Assembly (NCBI RefSeq): GCF_964340395.1
Contig: NC_135554.1
Location: 248,001 to 312,000, forward strand
Length of the DNA: 64,000 bases
Direction: 5' to 3'
Source: Glandiceps talaboti
Taxonomy: Eukaryota; Hemichordata; Enteropneusta; Spengelidae
Below, piece by piece: positions 36,929 through 50,796 of the stretch; position 1 is the first letter of the stretch; every line of letters begins with the position of its first letter. Position numbers and translations under genes: made by a program. The notes beneath the pieces were generated by a model. That model was not told the DNA's origin, did no database searches, and saw only the letters and a list, made by a program, of their open reading frames with translations.

Positions 36929-37668
36929 AGGGCCACTGCAATTCTATTTCTTTCTTTACAATACATGTAATATGTTCATACTGCCCCCTAATGAAAGGAA
37001 TGTATGATTAAATGTTGATTTACTGCAAGTTGTCACCTCTTCACTTGAAAAATCTGACGAACATTCGCCGCCCCGTTCGAAAGATACAATTTCTAGAACT
37101 TGTTGTGACCGAGCCTCCATAGCAATGCATGTTAGGAAGGTGAAGTTCAAGGTTATGTGTTCCTACTATGATGACATAACAGGAATGCTTTCATATGCAA
37201 ATATAAATTCTCGCTCAGCAGAGGGTGTCATGGATGTGGAAGCAGCATAATTTCTAACTAGATTTTCACTATTCGTGGTCACTTTTTTCTCCTCAGTGCT
37301 ATAGAAATGGTTGTGGTTGTCGGTGGCCAAATGGTTAAACCACTTGCCTCTTACCACTGCGGTCGGGGTTCGAACCCCATTCAGGGTTCGATTAAAATTT
37401 ACCATGCTGTAAGTAAGAAGAGTGTCGTTCAGTTTGACTACCGAACAACGCAGGTTTTCCCTGGGTTCTCCGGTTTCCTCCCGCATTAACACTGAACCCA
37501 TGAGGGATGGCCCTCACTGGACTTCTTGGACAAGTGTTTAAAGGTGCCTGTAAATGGGCTTTATGCCCGTTGGTTTGCCTGAACAAATAAATAAATTAAA
37601 AAAAATGTGTTAAGTGGCTATTTTTTATTGGTTTGATGAAAAGTGAAAAATAGAATTGCAGTGGCCAT
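36929..37668. mobile_element. TTAA-flanked MITE (copy B)
   Basis: This is the duplicate of 10299-11038, also 740 bp, with TTAA on both sides and the nested SINE. One base differs in the A-rich SINE tail near 37599. Confidence 0.88.
37306..37605 (+). mobile_element. tRNA-derived SINE nested in the MITE (copy B)
   Basis: This is the duplicate of 10676-10975. Its A and B boxes and body are identical, with one base different in the tail. Confidence 0.85.
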
Positions 37669-38069
37669 TTAAAACATATTATAAGTATTTAGGTACATAC
37701 ACCAGATACACATTATCTCCAATGAGTTGACACTATTCTGTATGTTGTCAAATAATGATGTCATGAATTTTGTCATTGTCATTTTTTGATAGCCCCAGAA
37801 AGTCAAAGGATCGTTCTATGATATACTTTGTGTGTCTACAGTTCATGCTTGGTGCTGCCATATTTGTTTTGATCTTGCATACTATGTATATAATTGCTAC
37901 CATACTCCGGTCATCATATCGGCAACATAACATAGCCATGCATTGCAATATTGTAAGAGTAGGTCTGTTAGTATCATAACATTGTAACATGTACCAAGGC
38001 ATCACTGCACTGTACCCCTAGAAATTATTACGCAATTTGGAAGTTCGACGTTTTTACGGACCACTGATG

Positions 38070-38510
38070 ACATATACATAGTGCAGTTGAATTTCTGGGT
38101 TGTAGAAGTATGACATTTATATTGTCGATAATTGAAATTTGTTTTAAATGTTTTAAAAGAATAACTACATTTTAATGTTTGTTAGTACAGTAATATTCCT
38201 AAATCATTGAGTTGAATTGAGAAATCGGGACTTGCAGCAACACGGAGCACCATATATAAACATTTGCGATGCAAGTGATGAACATATTCAGTTATTCAGA
38301 GCCCATAATTTTGTATCTAAAATGATGTTTTTCTTTGGAAAAAATCTGCTTTAAGTGGCTTTTAAATATATTGAGATGAAACCATATAATAATGGGAGAC
38401 ATACTTTATTTTTTGTTTGTTTTACCGGATATGTCTGAATTTGATTGATGAATCCTGTGACTCAAATATTACATGATCAATGCTACACTGTACAAAAAGT
38501 GAGATTTAAC
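38070..38510. repeat. Diverged dispersed repeat (copy B)
   Basis: This is the duplicate of 11440-11880 and has the same collinear relation to 21240-21660. Confidence 0.75.
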
Positions 38511-38699
38511 AGGGTGGGTAAACCATGTGGTAAACATGGTTAAAGTACCATCTTTGTCCATGTTTGTCCTCGTGTGACCATGTTCACACATCTTGTTTAC
38601 CAACACCTTTGACCAGCAGACTCAGTAGCACTTTTCATACTAAATTACGTAGCCAGTGAAATATCTTCACACATCACAATATGTTACCTTTATACTTTC

Positions 38700-39005
38700 C
38701 ATGGGTAAAGAAGGGGATATATGCTCTTTTAGATTGGGGCTATATAGAACTGTGTTTATCCACATTTAGAGAGGGGTCCAAACTTGGACACACATTGGCA
38801 TTATAGATCTGTGTATCCTCCATGGGGTAAAGTAGGGAGTATGTGGTCATATAGACTGGGGGGGGGGTGTAGAACCATGTTTATCTACATTTAGAAAGAG
38901 GTTCAAACTTGGACACACAATGTTAGCATTATATCTTCATATCCTCCATAGGGTAAAGTAAGGGAGTATGTGGTCATTTATGATTTAGACTAGGGTGTAT
39001 AGAAT
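38700..39005. repeat. Degenerate 120-bp tandem repeat (copy B)
   Basis: This is the duplicate of 12070-12380. The internal G-run is six bases shorter here. Confidence 0.8.
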
Positions 39006-40534
39006 GCGAAAACAGCTGTTTATATACCATTCTACCTGTTGTTTATTGGGTAATACTAAGATAAACAGCCACATTCGTTCAATATATTAATATTATGATT
39101 ATTGGAGGTGCTGAAACGGATAACCGAACTGGAAAAACTAGTGTTTCTAAACTTAAAGGTTACAGACTTAATTTGAAATAACAATTTTCAATCTTATGAT
39201 AGTATATCAGAAGTTTATAGGACTAACGTTCTTCATATTATCGTGAACGAGGCTGCTTGCGTAACCATTGACTAAATTAGCTTAATCCAGATGTTGTGCA
39301 TTCGCTCGGTCGTTACAAATGCTAATGACCTCAAACTTATGAAATCGGCTTTAGTTACCCGACCCCACTAAGATTTTCACGCCGACCCGTACCTTTTTTT
39401 TACGTATTTGAACGAAGTCGCGAAAATCGTGAAGTCTCGCAAGAAATAGTGGGTGCGGAAACTGACACCAACTTAAAAAACAATATAAACCTATTCTTCC
39501 AATCTGTAATGGCTGTACATCTGATAGAAAGAAATAAACAACACAGAGACCCTTTGGAAAACAATGGAAAACCTGAACTAGAAATCTACCAACCCAACTA
39601 TTTTAACATTGAATGTAATCGGAACCACACAATTTTTTTTTATTTCGCCTTACATGTATTTCCATTCAGAATTTTTTTGTAATTTTCATTATGAACTCTG
39701 AAATGAAGTCAAAATGCATGTACATTTGTCCTCATGTGGCCTTGAAGTTTTCTCACCAATTCTTAGAAAGTTGTCATCATAACTTATAATATTGTGAACC
39801 TTGTATCCAACCAAATTATTTTCATACTTTGCCTTATTATTTTACCCTTGGAGTTGCTATGATGAATATGCTGTTTTATAGAGTTTAACTAATGTATTTT
39901 TAGTTGGGGTTATTTTCTGTTAAAAGTATGTTTGAGGGTTCAGTACGATTGAGTGAATGATTGTGTAGTCAGGCCTGACGCTGAGTAATTGTGATGTTAT
40001 GATCGGGAAATATTCATTTATTGGCAATTCATCACACAACATTAAAGGTATACTATGTTAGATGTCTCTAAATTCTTTAAACGTCATTTATTTCTTTTCA
40101 TATTTGTGTGCATTAATTCACAGTATTTGAATCATTTAGTTCCATTTGTCTCATTTCACATTGTCACATTAGAAGTACATGTGTTCTTTTCATCTTCCAA
40201 TTCTGAATCATTTATTTGCAATTGTTCATTCCATGTGTGCTTTCATGTGTATGCTGAACTTCAAGTCAAATATATTTGTTCAATTTCGTTGGTCTTGTTT
40301 TTTACTGCTAATGGTTGAGGTGTTACTATTTACTTCCTAAGTTTTATTTCTTAACTTCAACCCCTCTAAATGAATAAGGTTACATTTGTTTGGTAGTTGA
40401 TTTGAAGTGATTTCTTATCTCATCAAACGCGTTGCATCGCTAAAGGACCCACTTGGATATTTGTCACCTCTGCACATCAAGGCGAAAATGCTAATGCTGT
40501 GGTCTATTCGTAAGGTAATTAAAAGTTCAATGTA

Positions 40535-41120
40535 CAGTTGAAGGTGACAAGTTCATTGCTAAAAGTTTCCAAACGATAAGATGTGGCTGTATAGTGTTAA
40601 AAGCACTTGAAAAGTCAAAGAACATTAATCTGATTGAACTTCCAGGTTTTTCTGAATGAGAATATACATTATTTAAAACATGTAACATCACATCCTTCTA
40701 TACCCCTGTTCTTACGATAGGCAAACTGTAATGGGTCAATAAAATCAGAGACTATAACTATTAACTTATTTGTAAAACTACTCGTTCACAGACTTGCATA
40801 ACGGCAGACATCAACGCAACTGGTCTAAGATCGTTCATTGATGATATCACAGCTTTCTTTGGGACAGGAACAATATGAGAAGTTTTCCATGACATCGGAG
40901 CTAAGTCATGTTGAAAGCACAAATTGAATATGACAGACAGAATACGAGCAAGTTGATCAGCGCACAAGTTCAGAACACAGTGAGTAAAATTATCAGGCCC
41001 CGACGCTTTGTTTGGGAGCACACTGGAGCACCCGAAGCACCTCTTCCTTGTCGGTCGAGAGACGGTCGCCATCAGTGATATTTGAGGACGCTGCTCTCAG
41101 TTCATTCCTGATTGCTATGC
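40535..41120 (-). pseudogene. CR1/L2-like LINE reverse-transcriptase fragment (copy B)
   Basis: This is the duplicate of the fragment at 13945-14530, with the same frameshifts. One substitution (near 40808) changes Thr to Met in the VALTS block. Confidence 0.85.
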
Positions 41121-42253
41121 TCGAAAGAGAAAACATAGCAATCAAACCTGTTATAGAATGCATTTAGTTCGTTTGCACGAGTTGTTGAATTGTCTCCTGT
41201 AGCATTGGTGTTTTGCTACCATCAGAGTAACCACTCATAAGTTTCAGTACATTCCATCTACAGCTGAATGAAACTACTACTTAGGGGTAGAACAGAAGTC
41301 TCTCTGTACAGCTCAGAGTAAAAATGGAGGTGTACAGTCGATTTCAGTGTGCAGGAAAACTGATGTAATAAAACATGACAAAAGTTACACTTGATCAATA
41401 TATTGCTCAAAGTAATGTAGTTGGAAAGATTGTGATGAATTGGTTGATTTAATGTTGGTAGGGATAAGCTTATTGGGACCTACAATGAGTGAACATGATA
41501 GTCAAGATTTTGATGGTGATAAAATAGTATCACAGTATTGACTCATAGGACTAAAATAATAAGACAGACATTAAGAGAAATATATAGACAAACAAATTAA
41601 TATTTTCAATGTTTAAAGTTTGTGGCTAATGACTTTTCCATTTGGCTGATTTGAAAATGAACAATGTTATTCTAATGGCTATGACGGTTTTGTTTTTTAA
41701 ACCAACAGCTGCAGTGTTGACTGTCTTTAAAATGTGTTGTGACATATTGTGAGAGACCTTGTTAATTACTTTTCATCCGTGTCAGAGAATTAGATGTCAT
41801 TCAATAAAATAAATATTGATGGTCAACACCCCTGGAAAATAACCCCAATCAATACAAGTACACTGGAAACTGATGGAAAACCCAGGGAAAACCTTGGAAT
41901 TTTTTTTTTACTCCAAGTGTTTGAATCCTGCTTTCCTTACCTTCAGGGTTAATTATCAAAATCAAGCCAATTTCTGTCTATCACAGACACATTGTAGAAT
42001 TGAAATAACGCCAATTTCTTTTAAAACATGTTTACAAGTAATATTGAAAAAAAAGAACTATAGGCAAGCATCATTTTGGTGACAATAAGTCTGAAACTTA
42101 TGTCGAGAAACAAGTGTATGTGTTTCAGTAGTAAGGCATCATTTTACATCGGCTAGCACACATTTAGGCAAAATGATGGAAATAGAAAAAACACACAAGA
42201 TTGTCACAAATGATAGACCTTCAGAGTGTTTTGTTTGTTTATAACTTTAAAAT

Positions 42254-42490
42254 CAGGGTTGTCGGTTGTGCCGAGTGGTGAAACCACTTTCCTCTTACCA
42301 CTGTGGTTGGGGTTCAAACCATTCGTTGTTTAGTTTGACTCTACTGAACAATGCAGGTTTCCCCGTGTACTCCGGTTCCCCTTGCATTATCAAACACTGA
42401 ATCCATGAGGGATGACCCTCACTGGATTTCTTGGCAGATAAGTGTTTACTTAGAGAACTATCCAGTATAATTATTTTTATTATTATTTTT
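42254..42490 (+). mobile_element. tRNA-derived SINE, diverged member (copy B)
   Basis: This is the duplicate of 15664-15900 at offset 26590, with no difference that I can see in the tRNA-like head. Confidence 0.8.
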
Positions 42491-44414
42491 ATTATGTACT
42501 TGAAATACATTCTCAGGTGTGTAAAAAGAAGTGCAATATGTCACATCTTGATAGGACAAACAATTTATTATACCAGAAGTGAAATTGAAAATTCTCTTGT
42601 CCATTGACAAGTGACCTTTGAAAAAAAAATTGAAGCCTGCAGGTGCAAAGCATAGTCCCAGGTGAACATTTTTGTTGCCCAACTTCAGTTTGAGCACTGT
42701 GTTGACATAAGTGATTATATAGTATTTAAAGCCTTATCACTTTGCTTAAAGGATACTATCTATAGTATTGTAATCAAGATTTGGACTGAGTTGTTAAATG
42801 GTGCTAATGCCAAGCAAAGTGATATTATCCTTAGGTAGGTGGATGAGAGTCACGCATGTATTGCTAATATTCATAGATATCTCCCTCCAGGTGTACACTT
42901 TTCACCACTCTCATGACTCCTTTCCTTTACTTCTTAGCCAAGGGAAAAGACAACATAACATAGCCGACTACCCAGTTTGTAAGGGCCACTCAGTATACAT
43001 CTCGAGTACCAATATCTAATGTCACAATGTCTCACATTGATACTTTACCAACCAAATTTGATAATTGCATTACAATCTACTCTCCCTAGCTCCCATGTCT
43101 TTCAATGCAAAATACACTTTACCATCAATACCTCAAAACTATAACTCAGGAATATTGTCATAGCCGACACTTTTCCCGGATTTTGCATGTGCAAAAACGG
43201 CAACAATCTCTTGATGAGTAAAATTTGCATTCATTGATACATGGCTCTCATATATCGGGAGTTCATATATTCTTTTAATGCACTTTTAGCACAACTGAAC
43301 TGATTATTTTTTCTTGAGTGCTTGGAAATATCCTGTGTCAACACACAATTTTGCCAGTATAAAGACTGCTACTTCCACTAATTCCTTTTGGCTCAGGTGT
43401 GTTACTTGTTGTCTGCTAAAGGGCCTCCATGCCTTTCATCTATTTATACATGGCACTCCTATGGACCTTTCATAATTTGTTATACAGTACTTATGGTGTG
43501 ATGTACAAAGGCAGATAATTTCCACCCGAATGGTACTGTGTATTGCTCACATACCAAATCCCAGCACATTTGAAACCCAAAAGCTTTCTGTCGTGTGATA
43601 TTTTAACATGGTCATACCAACTTTTGTCATCACATTTGAAGTGAAAAATCTCCTTGTTCTAGATATCTTGTAACTTCCACCCATTGATCTAATTTGAAGT
43701 CCTCCTATTTTATCCAGAGACTCAGGTATCTCATATCAATGCACATACATGGTTTAAAGGCATAACTAATAGTGGTGGTGGGTCCTTTCCAACTTTCCCT
43801 CACACTGATAGTGCTCCAGACTTTAATCTGTCTGATATAGTTGTAGAAATAAACTGGCCAAAGTCTTTACATCCAGGACTGTTTTGAAGTACTATAAGTG
43901 ATGGGTATGAATGATTATAAGACTTGCTCTTAAAATTTCCCTTACAAGGAGTCACATAGTGAGATACCTATATTCCCTCTGATAGCCAGTCTATGATTTG
44001 TTTTTCACAACTATTGTCAACTTGTCCCACGTATGTACGTGATTATGTATTTTAACGGCTATTAAATCATTTTGGTTTCTTAATGTCATGTACCAGGGAG
44101 ATATGTTGATTTTTTCCCTAGGCTACTGCTTCAACATCCGAGACGTAGAGTCATGCCTGGGTGCACCCTCAACAGACACCCAAGAGAAGGTTTCACATTA
44201 CTGCACATTTATATTCCATTTCCCACATTGGAATATCGAACTGAAAGAAAATTTTAACACCCCTTTTAATTACATGTAGAAGGCACCCCAGACAGGATCC
44301 TACAAAAGGCAGGCTGTCATAAGGCAATGCCTTTTGGTGATCACACCCCTGTCTCAGAGTACTAATATCTTAACTTACAAGCTCACACTCAAATAGAGAA
44401 CACATGAATGAAAT

Positions 44415-44886
44415 TTATTCAAGGTTTAATTTTAATGACTCCATCTCACAGGGAATTTTTTCTTTACAATATCTGGCGAAGTTCCTAACAATACCACAAA
44501 CATAACATTTCAAATATCTGGGTTTTACATCCACGTCTTCTCTGTAGTTTTTGGCCGGACAATATGGAGTATGATTAGTATAATGGGTAGGCCACTTCCC
44601 ATGTTGAAGGAACTTAGACACTTTTGATGCAATTTCTTCCTCTTCTTTATTTCCCAACAACAGAATGATAAGGTGCCCTGCTTCTTGCCCAAAATCATTT
44701 GTCTCAAATATGGCCAGCACTGCTTAATCCATTCAGTATTTGTGTGGCCTTGTGTTCCATGTTGGTGTTTGTGCTAGCTCCATCACCTTTTGTAGAGCAT
44801 TGTCCACAGATGTAGCGTTTGCCGTCTTTTTCTAATTCCTCTAATTTCTTTTGTAGTCCGTCCAACTGCAGCTGCACCTGCAACAT
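44415..44886 (-). pseudogene. Frameshifted zinc-knuckle reading frame (copy B)
   Basis: This is the duplicate of 17825-18296, with the same frameshift and the same Asn in place of the zinc-binding His. Confidence 0.4.
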
Positions 44887-45061
44887 ATAAAGTACACTCT
44901 TAGTACATATTCTACAGTTCCAAACTGCTTCTCACTTTCCCTCACAGGGAAGTCTTTGTCCCTCATTGACTATAAAATGCCTTGACTCACATGGTACATA
45001 GTATTCTACAATTCACATCTAATTCTCACTTTCCCTCACAGGGAAGTCTTTGTCCCTCATT

Positions 45062-45973
45062 AGTCCCCGCGGACGAAGTCCGGAACGGGGACTTATGGAT
45101 TGGGTTCCGTCTGTCCGTCCGTCCGTCCGTCCGCAGCTGTTTCTTGGAGATGCCTGGACCGATTTTTTTCAAACTTGGTACAGGAGCAACATACTATGGC
45201 ATACATATGCACGTCAATTTGTTTTATGATACGATCCAATATGGCCGCCTAGCAACCATTTTGTTTGCGAATTTTTCCTGTCTAAAGCCATAACTCAGAC
45301 ATGCTTGAACAGATCTCATTTAAAGTTGGTATTAGGACAGTGTTCTATGACATACATGTGCATATCCATTTTCATTGTGATACGATCCAATATGGTTGCC
45401 TGGTAGCCATTTTGTTTGCGAATTTTCCATGTCCAAAGTCATAACTCAGACATGCTTGAACAGATCTCATTCAAAGTTGGTATTAGGACAGTGTTCTATG
45501 ACATACATGTGTATATCCATTTTCGTCGTGATACGATCCAATATGGCTGCCTGCCAGCCATTTTGTTTGTGAATTTTCCATGTCCAAAGCCATAACTCAG
45601 ACATGCTTAAACAGATCTCATTCAAAGTTGGTATTAGGACAGTGTTCTATGACATACATGTGCATATCCATTTTCGTTGTGATACGATCCAATATGGCTG
45701 CCTGGCAGCCATTTTGTTTGCGAATTTTCATGTCCAAAGGCATAGCTCAGACATGCTTGAACAGATCTCATTTAAAGTTGGTATTAGGACAGTGTTCTAT
45801 GACATACATGTGCATATCCATTTTCGTCGTAATACGATCCCATATGGCTTTCTGGCAGCCATTTTGTTTGTGAATTTTCCATGTCCAAAGCCATAACTCA
45901 GACTCCATTTTCATCGTGATATGATCCCCCATACCCAACCAATCCTTTATTGTTGGAGGCATATTCCATGTCC
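45062..45973 (+). mobile_element. Satellite-bearing mobile element (copy B, 904 bp shorter)
   Basis: This is the duplicate of 18472-20287 with exactly two 452-bp higher-order units fewer. The stem-loop head, (TCCG)n tract and right end are the same. Unequal crossing-over or slippage in whole 3-monomer steps explains the difference. Confidence 0.85.
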
Positions 45974-46100
45974 AACAAGCACACACAACATATCTAAGTC
46001 TGTTTGTTTTAGGTTCACAAATGTTGTTGCGTGATCAGAGTAGTGATAATTCCTTAAAACCCAATTATAGCGAGGACTATGTCATTCTCAATGACTTGTT
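45974..46100 (+). repeat. 127-bp shared segment (copy B, second occurrence)
   Basis: This is the duplicate of 20288-20414. Confidence 0.85.
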
Positions 46101-46326
46101 GACTGTAAAATGCCTTGACTCACATGGTACATATTATTCTACAATTCACATCCAATTCTCACTTTCCCTCACAGGGAAGTCTTTGTCCCTCATTGACTAT
46201 AAAATGCCTTGACTCACATGGTACATAGTATTCTACAATTCACATCTAATTCTCACTTTCCCTCACAGGGAAGTCTTTGTCCGTCATGGACTATAAAATG
46301 CCTTGACTTGCGTTATACATCTTAAT
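46101..46326. repeat. 94-bp tandem repeat, right part (copy B)
   Basis: This is the duplicate of 20415-20640. Confidence 0.9.
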
Positions 46327-46580
46327 TTGATTTTAGGCACTTTAACGTCTACTCCGTTTTACTCTGAGACTCTTAAATTTATAATTACATACGTGCAAAT
46401 ACACATTATATATATTTTTTTCTTCTAGCCCCCCCCCCCTCCCCCTCCCCCATTCAAAATCAATTGGACATCCACATCAGTGTTCTCTATATGAATACTA
46501 CTACGCAGTAGTCAGTGTGCCACCAGACAGAGAAACTTGACCATGTAGTACACATGATGTTTATACTTCAGATCACCTCC

Positions 46581-47129
46581 CTGTACCCAAAGAGCTGTTC
46601 AGGAGTACTTATGCAGTGATGTGAGTTGATGTTAGCGAGCAACAGTCTGGGCCAACTTATTTTGGCAATTACACACAGATTTCATAAATGTGACAAATTT
46701 AAATACATCATCAAACAGCTTTGGCCTTTCATAATTTCAAAACATATGGATAAAAAATCATTGAACAATCTTATTTTGAACATGAGAAATTGCATGGAAG
46801 TATACATCTACTGCATGCATGTAAAGTAGAGTGAGTCAATCCATACTAGAAGTATGGTACTCAGACTAACACCGTAGTTTGGAGTTGTGATTGTGAAGTT
46901 ATTTTTTAGCCAAATTACATTATTCTGTCAAAAACACGGACTAATGTGTACCCCATGCTGAAATATTTCCGTCATGCATCAACTATAAATTTTGTCATTT
47001 TCAAATTTGCGTTAGGATCAACCGATTGTCAACATTGGTTATTAGTATATTGTGTAGAAGACTATGACACACACCCAACAAATAAGTAATTGTTTAGCAT
47101 AACTAAACTTCTTATGTTAAGTAATGCTA
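46581..47129. other. No gene seen; right flank of the duplication
   Basis: This is single-copy-looking AT-rich sequence immediately after homology between the copies ends. Confidence 0.6.
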
Positions 47130-47600
47130 TAAACATGGCAAAGTGTGCGTGCGTGTGTGTGAACAACTTAAAGTCAAACACCACTGATCCAATTGCCATG
47201 ATATTTTATGGATATATTACGTTGGGTGTCTAGTTGGAAAATTTTTGAAATAAATATGATCTTACTATCGATTAGTGATTTAATGGGTCAAAAAGGTGAT
47301 TTTTGGTCAGAAAATGTAGACTCAAAAAGTACTGTGCAGGTTGGGTTGAAATTTGATTGGAACATTCTCGCTGGTGTTCAGATTACGAATTTTTCATTAC
47401 ATGATAATATTACCAGTGGCTGTGATATGCAAATTAGGTACAGAAAATGTGTACTTTTGGTCAAAAACCTTTAATTCCAAAAGGACTAAACAGACTTAAC
47501 AGACAAGTGTATAAACATTCCAAAAATGTACAAAATGTAAAAACTACAGTTGTGCTACAACACATTGGCACTATTTTAGATATGCAAAATTAGGGTTAAA
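47130..47600. repeat. Diverged GT-headed dispersed repeat, third member
   Basis: A degenerate GT/GC-rich tract precedes GAACAACTTAAAGTCAAAC, and diverged text parallel to 5574-6010 follows. Shared blocks include CCAATT, TTTTTGGTCA, ATGCAAATTAGG and TTAATTCCAAAA. Confidence 0.75.
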
Positions 47601-48264
47601 ATAGAATTTTTTTAATATGGTGACTGTAATATAAATGTACAATATTTTATCAACTTTCTGTGTGAAATGTGTTCTATAGTGTGATACCACTAACTATTTT
47701 ATTACACTGCTAAAATGAAACTGTACAGTGGAAGAGCTGAACAGCAGAACCACTTTTACACAGTCATGAAAAAAAAAAAAAAAAGTGTTTCTATTCAGGC
47801 TGTTAGGTCACTTGTTCAAAGGTCTCATAGTTTACCAAGTTTCTGACGCTATGAGATGAATCAGTCAACTCATTCCTACTGTGATACTATTTCATGAAAA
47901 TGTGGTCAAATTTTGTAACTTGTAAGGTCAGTGACAGCTTTTGATAATACCTTAGATTAAACTTTCTTCACCTGGAATACTTTGTACTTATACTATTAAA
48001 TTGTATTATTATGTGTGTGTGTCTGTGTGTGTGTGTCTGTGTGTGTATCAGCAAACATCATCTTGTGGTGAAAAGGCTGTGCTAAATGTATAACTTTGGG
48101 TGACAAAAATAGTAGGGTGCCAAAAAACGTGTCACCTGACACAAAATCAACATGTACAATAACAGAAATACCATGCCCATACAAAATAATTAATGAAGGC
48201 AGTGTGTATATAAATGAATGAAAAATTGAAAGATAAGCTTAAATGCACTTGTTACACATGCAAC
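47601..48264. other. No gene seen; short microsatellites
   Basis: An A-run (47768-47785) and a degenerate GT/GTCT tract (48012-48046) are present, and nothing codes. Confidence 0.6.
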
Positions 48265-48556
48265 AAATTTGATCCGACGATGAAACGTAACACTTAGATT
48301 CACGTCTTGGGTTCAAATCCCATTGGGAACAGGAGATACATATATTTCTCTGACACACTCAAACCCAGGTTGGGTGTCAATGGGTAGGCTGTATCACTCA
48401 GTTGTGTGTCACTCACAAGACCAGTGCGAATTTTGGTGACTCGGCCTGGAGTAACACCTTGAACAGTCGGAGACGTTTACTCACACAGAGCCTGTAGGTG
48501 CTATGTATGGGATAGCCTGTGGACTGACTGGGAGAGCCATGACAGTTCCACAGTGA
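48265..48556 (+). mobile_element. Possible tRNA-derived SINE, separate family
   Basis: TTGGGTTCAAATCCCATTGG contains a B-box-like GGTTCAAATCC, and GATGAAACGTAACAC sits where an A box would lie, but it is degenerate. The following body (CACTCAAACCCAGGTTGGGT, ACTCGGCCTGGAGTAACACC) differs from the SINEs at 10676 and 15664. There is no second copy in the window, so the call rests on the promoter-like head alone. Confidence 0.4.
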
Positions 48557-48651
48557 CATGATAGGAAAAGTGCAATATAGCCCTGTTATGTAGTCCCAAA
48601 CAAGAATGGTTCACTTTAGAAATGATTGTGTATTTGTGTTTGATTATTTGT

Positions 48652-48740
48652 TTGTATGTATGTATGTATGTATGTATGTATGTATGTATGTATGTATGTA
48701 TGTATGTATGTATGTATGTATGTATGTATGTATGTATGTA

Positions 48741-48783
<43 letters not shown>

Positions 48784-48876
48784 GTGTGTGTGTATGTATG
48801 TATGTATGTATGTATGTATGTATGTATGTATGTATGTATGTATGTATGTATGTATGTATGTATGTATGTATGTATG
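48652..48876. repeat. Compound (TATG)n-(TCTG)n-(TG)n-(TATG)n microsatellite
   Basis: About 225 bases of tetranucleotide repeats change type internally (TATG, then TCTG, then TG, then TATG). All six frames stay open only because of the repeat. Confidence 0.98.
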
Positions 48877-49654
<778 letters not shown>

Positions 49655-49763
49655 GCACTTTGAAAGAATAGAAAGGAATCAACTAGTCCCTGGCAATGCA
49701 TACAAACAATATAATATCACTGATACAAAACTTAATTAGTATTACAGCATTTGATACTTATAC

Positions 49764-49943
49764 CAATACAATTTCTCAATCCAGCTGAGAAAGGTACATA
49801 CGAATATGGATGGCGGCCTGAAGAATTCTTGGACAAGAATCTGTCAGGATCAAAGACTTCTGGATCTGAGCAGTAGGTGGGATCGCGATGTAAAGTAAAT
49901 GGTGCCACTATTAGCATCACTTCCTTGGGTACATGATGACCAG
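49764..49943 (-). CDS. Cytochrome P450 (CYP4-like) heme-binding exon
   Basis: This 180-bp minus-strand exon encodes about 60 residues near the C-terminus of a microsomal P450, a heme monooxygenase anchored in the ER membrane. The meander region shows [21 protein letters not shown]-type text with FDPDRF as the PERF-like motif. [20 protein letters not shown] follows, containing the FxxGxRxCxG heme signature with Cys as the axial ligand. A 3' splice site (TTACTCATCAG) lies just before, and a 5' splice site (G/GTATAAGT) splits the final Gly codon, so both edges look real. The spacing and HPY-F-PFSAG text fit the CYP4 clan. I could not find the preceding exon or the exon after the heme loop, so this may be part of a gene with long introns or an orphan exon. 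The frame is intact. Confidence 0.75.
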
Positions 49944-49983
49944 CTGATGAGTAAATAAATGTATAAAAGGTATTAATAACCAT

Positions 49984-50654
49984 ACATACCTACAGTGTAT
50001 GTGTTCTGGCATTCAGATTTGATACATAATGATTCAATGACATGATTTATTCCATGCATGATCCAAGTTGAACAAAAAATATGGAATATATACTCTGGTC
50101 ATTCTATGTCATGACAGTGCACGTTTATGTCAAAACATCAAGTGTCTACATACTGTGTGTGAAATATGAGTCAAAATGTTCAAAATTGCCATTACTTTCC
50201 CTGATTTTTCTTTGATATTACTGGTGTTGGTGTAATTATATTATTTGCCAATATTTTTTTTTATTCAACTGAAAAATACTCATGACCTAAGGGTTGTCAC
50301 TAGGAGTCTAACAACAACAACTTGTAGTGACAAAGGCCCCTAATTAGGTCACTCATTTTCCTTGGCTGAACATAAGAAAAATATTGGAGAATAACATCTA
50401 AGCATACATAAGGTGTTACTACCACACTAGAGTGTCCATAGAGTTTCAATTGAGTGGCATGATAATTACCTCCGTGTGAGCACAAATCAACATCACTGTT
50501 GGATGAAACAAGAAAGACTCAAATTCAAAACTGTTTAATTGTGTTCACACAGAATAATTTGTAACATTTTATGTACGTGCATGCTATCAGTGTCTGCATT
50601 TTGTTTGTGTTATTCATGACAAAAAATACTGAGTGAGATGTAAAAAATATTGTG
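49984..50654. other. No gene seen (possible P450 intron)
   Basis: This AT-rich sequence lies upstream of the P450 exon on its strand. No further P450 exon is recognised. Confidence 0.5.
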
Positions 50655-50796
50655 GTGACTAATTGAAACTATAGTCACTCTGGTTTGGTAGTAATTGAAA
50701 TGCTATAGTCACTCTGGTTTGGTAGTAATTGAAACTAGTCACTCTGGTTTGGTAGTAATTGAAACTCTACAGTCACTCTGGTTTGGTAGTAATTGA
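50655..50796. repeat. Four-copy short tandem repeat, 30-34 bp
   Basis: AGTCACTCTGGTTTGGTAGT followed by AATTGAAA occurs at 50673, 50707, 50737 and 50771. The variation is in the linker (CTATAG or CTACAG). Confidence 0.93.

Larger units (their letters stand above)
27051..46580 (+). repeat. Large direct duplication, copy B
   Basis: This is the second copy of the block seen at 1-20896. It lacks about 490 bp of the TAGG array, two 452-bp satellite units, and a 39-bp stretch present in copy A at 12959-12997. It has six extra TG units and one extra 58-bp minisatellite unit. Homology with copy A ends at 46580. The sequence to the left (20897-27050) has no match in the visible part of copy A, but would be expected left of base 1 if the duplication is tandem. 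Confidence 0.95.
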
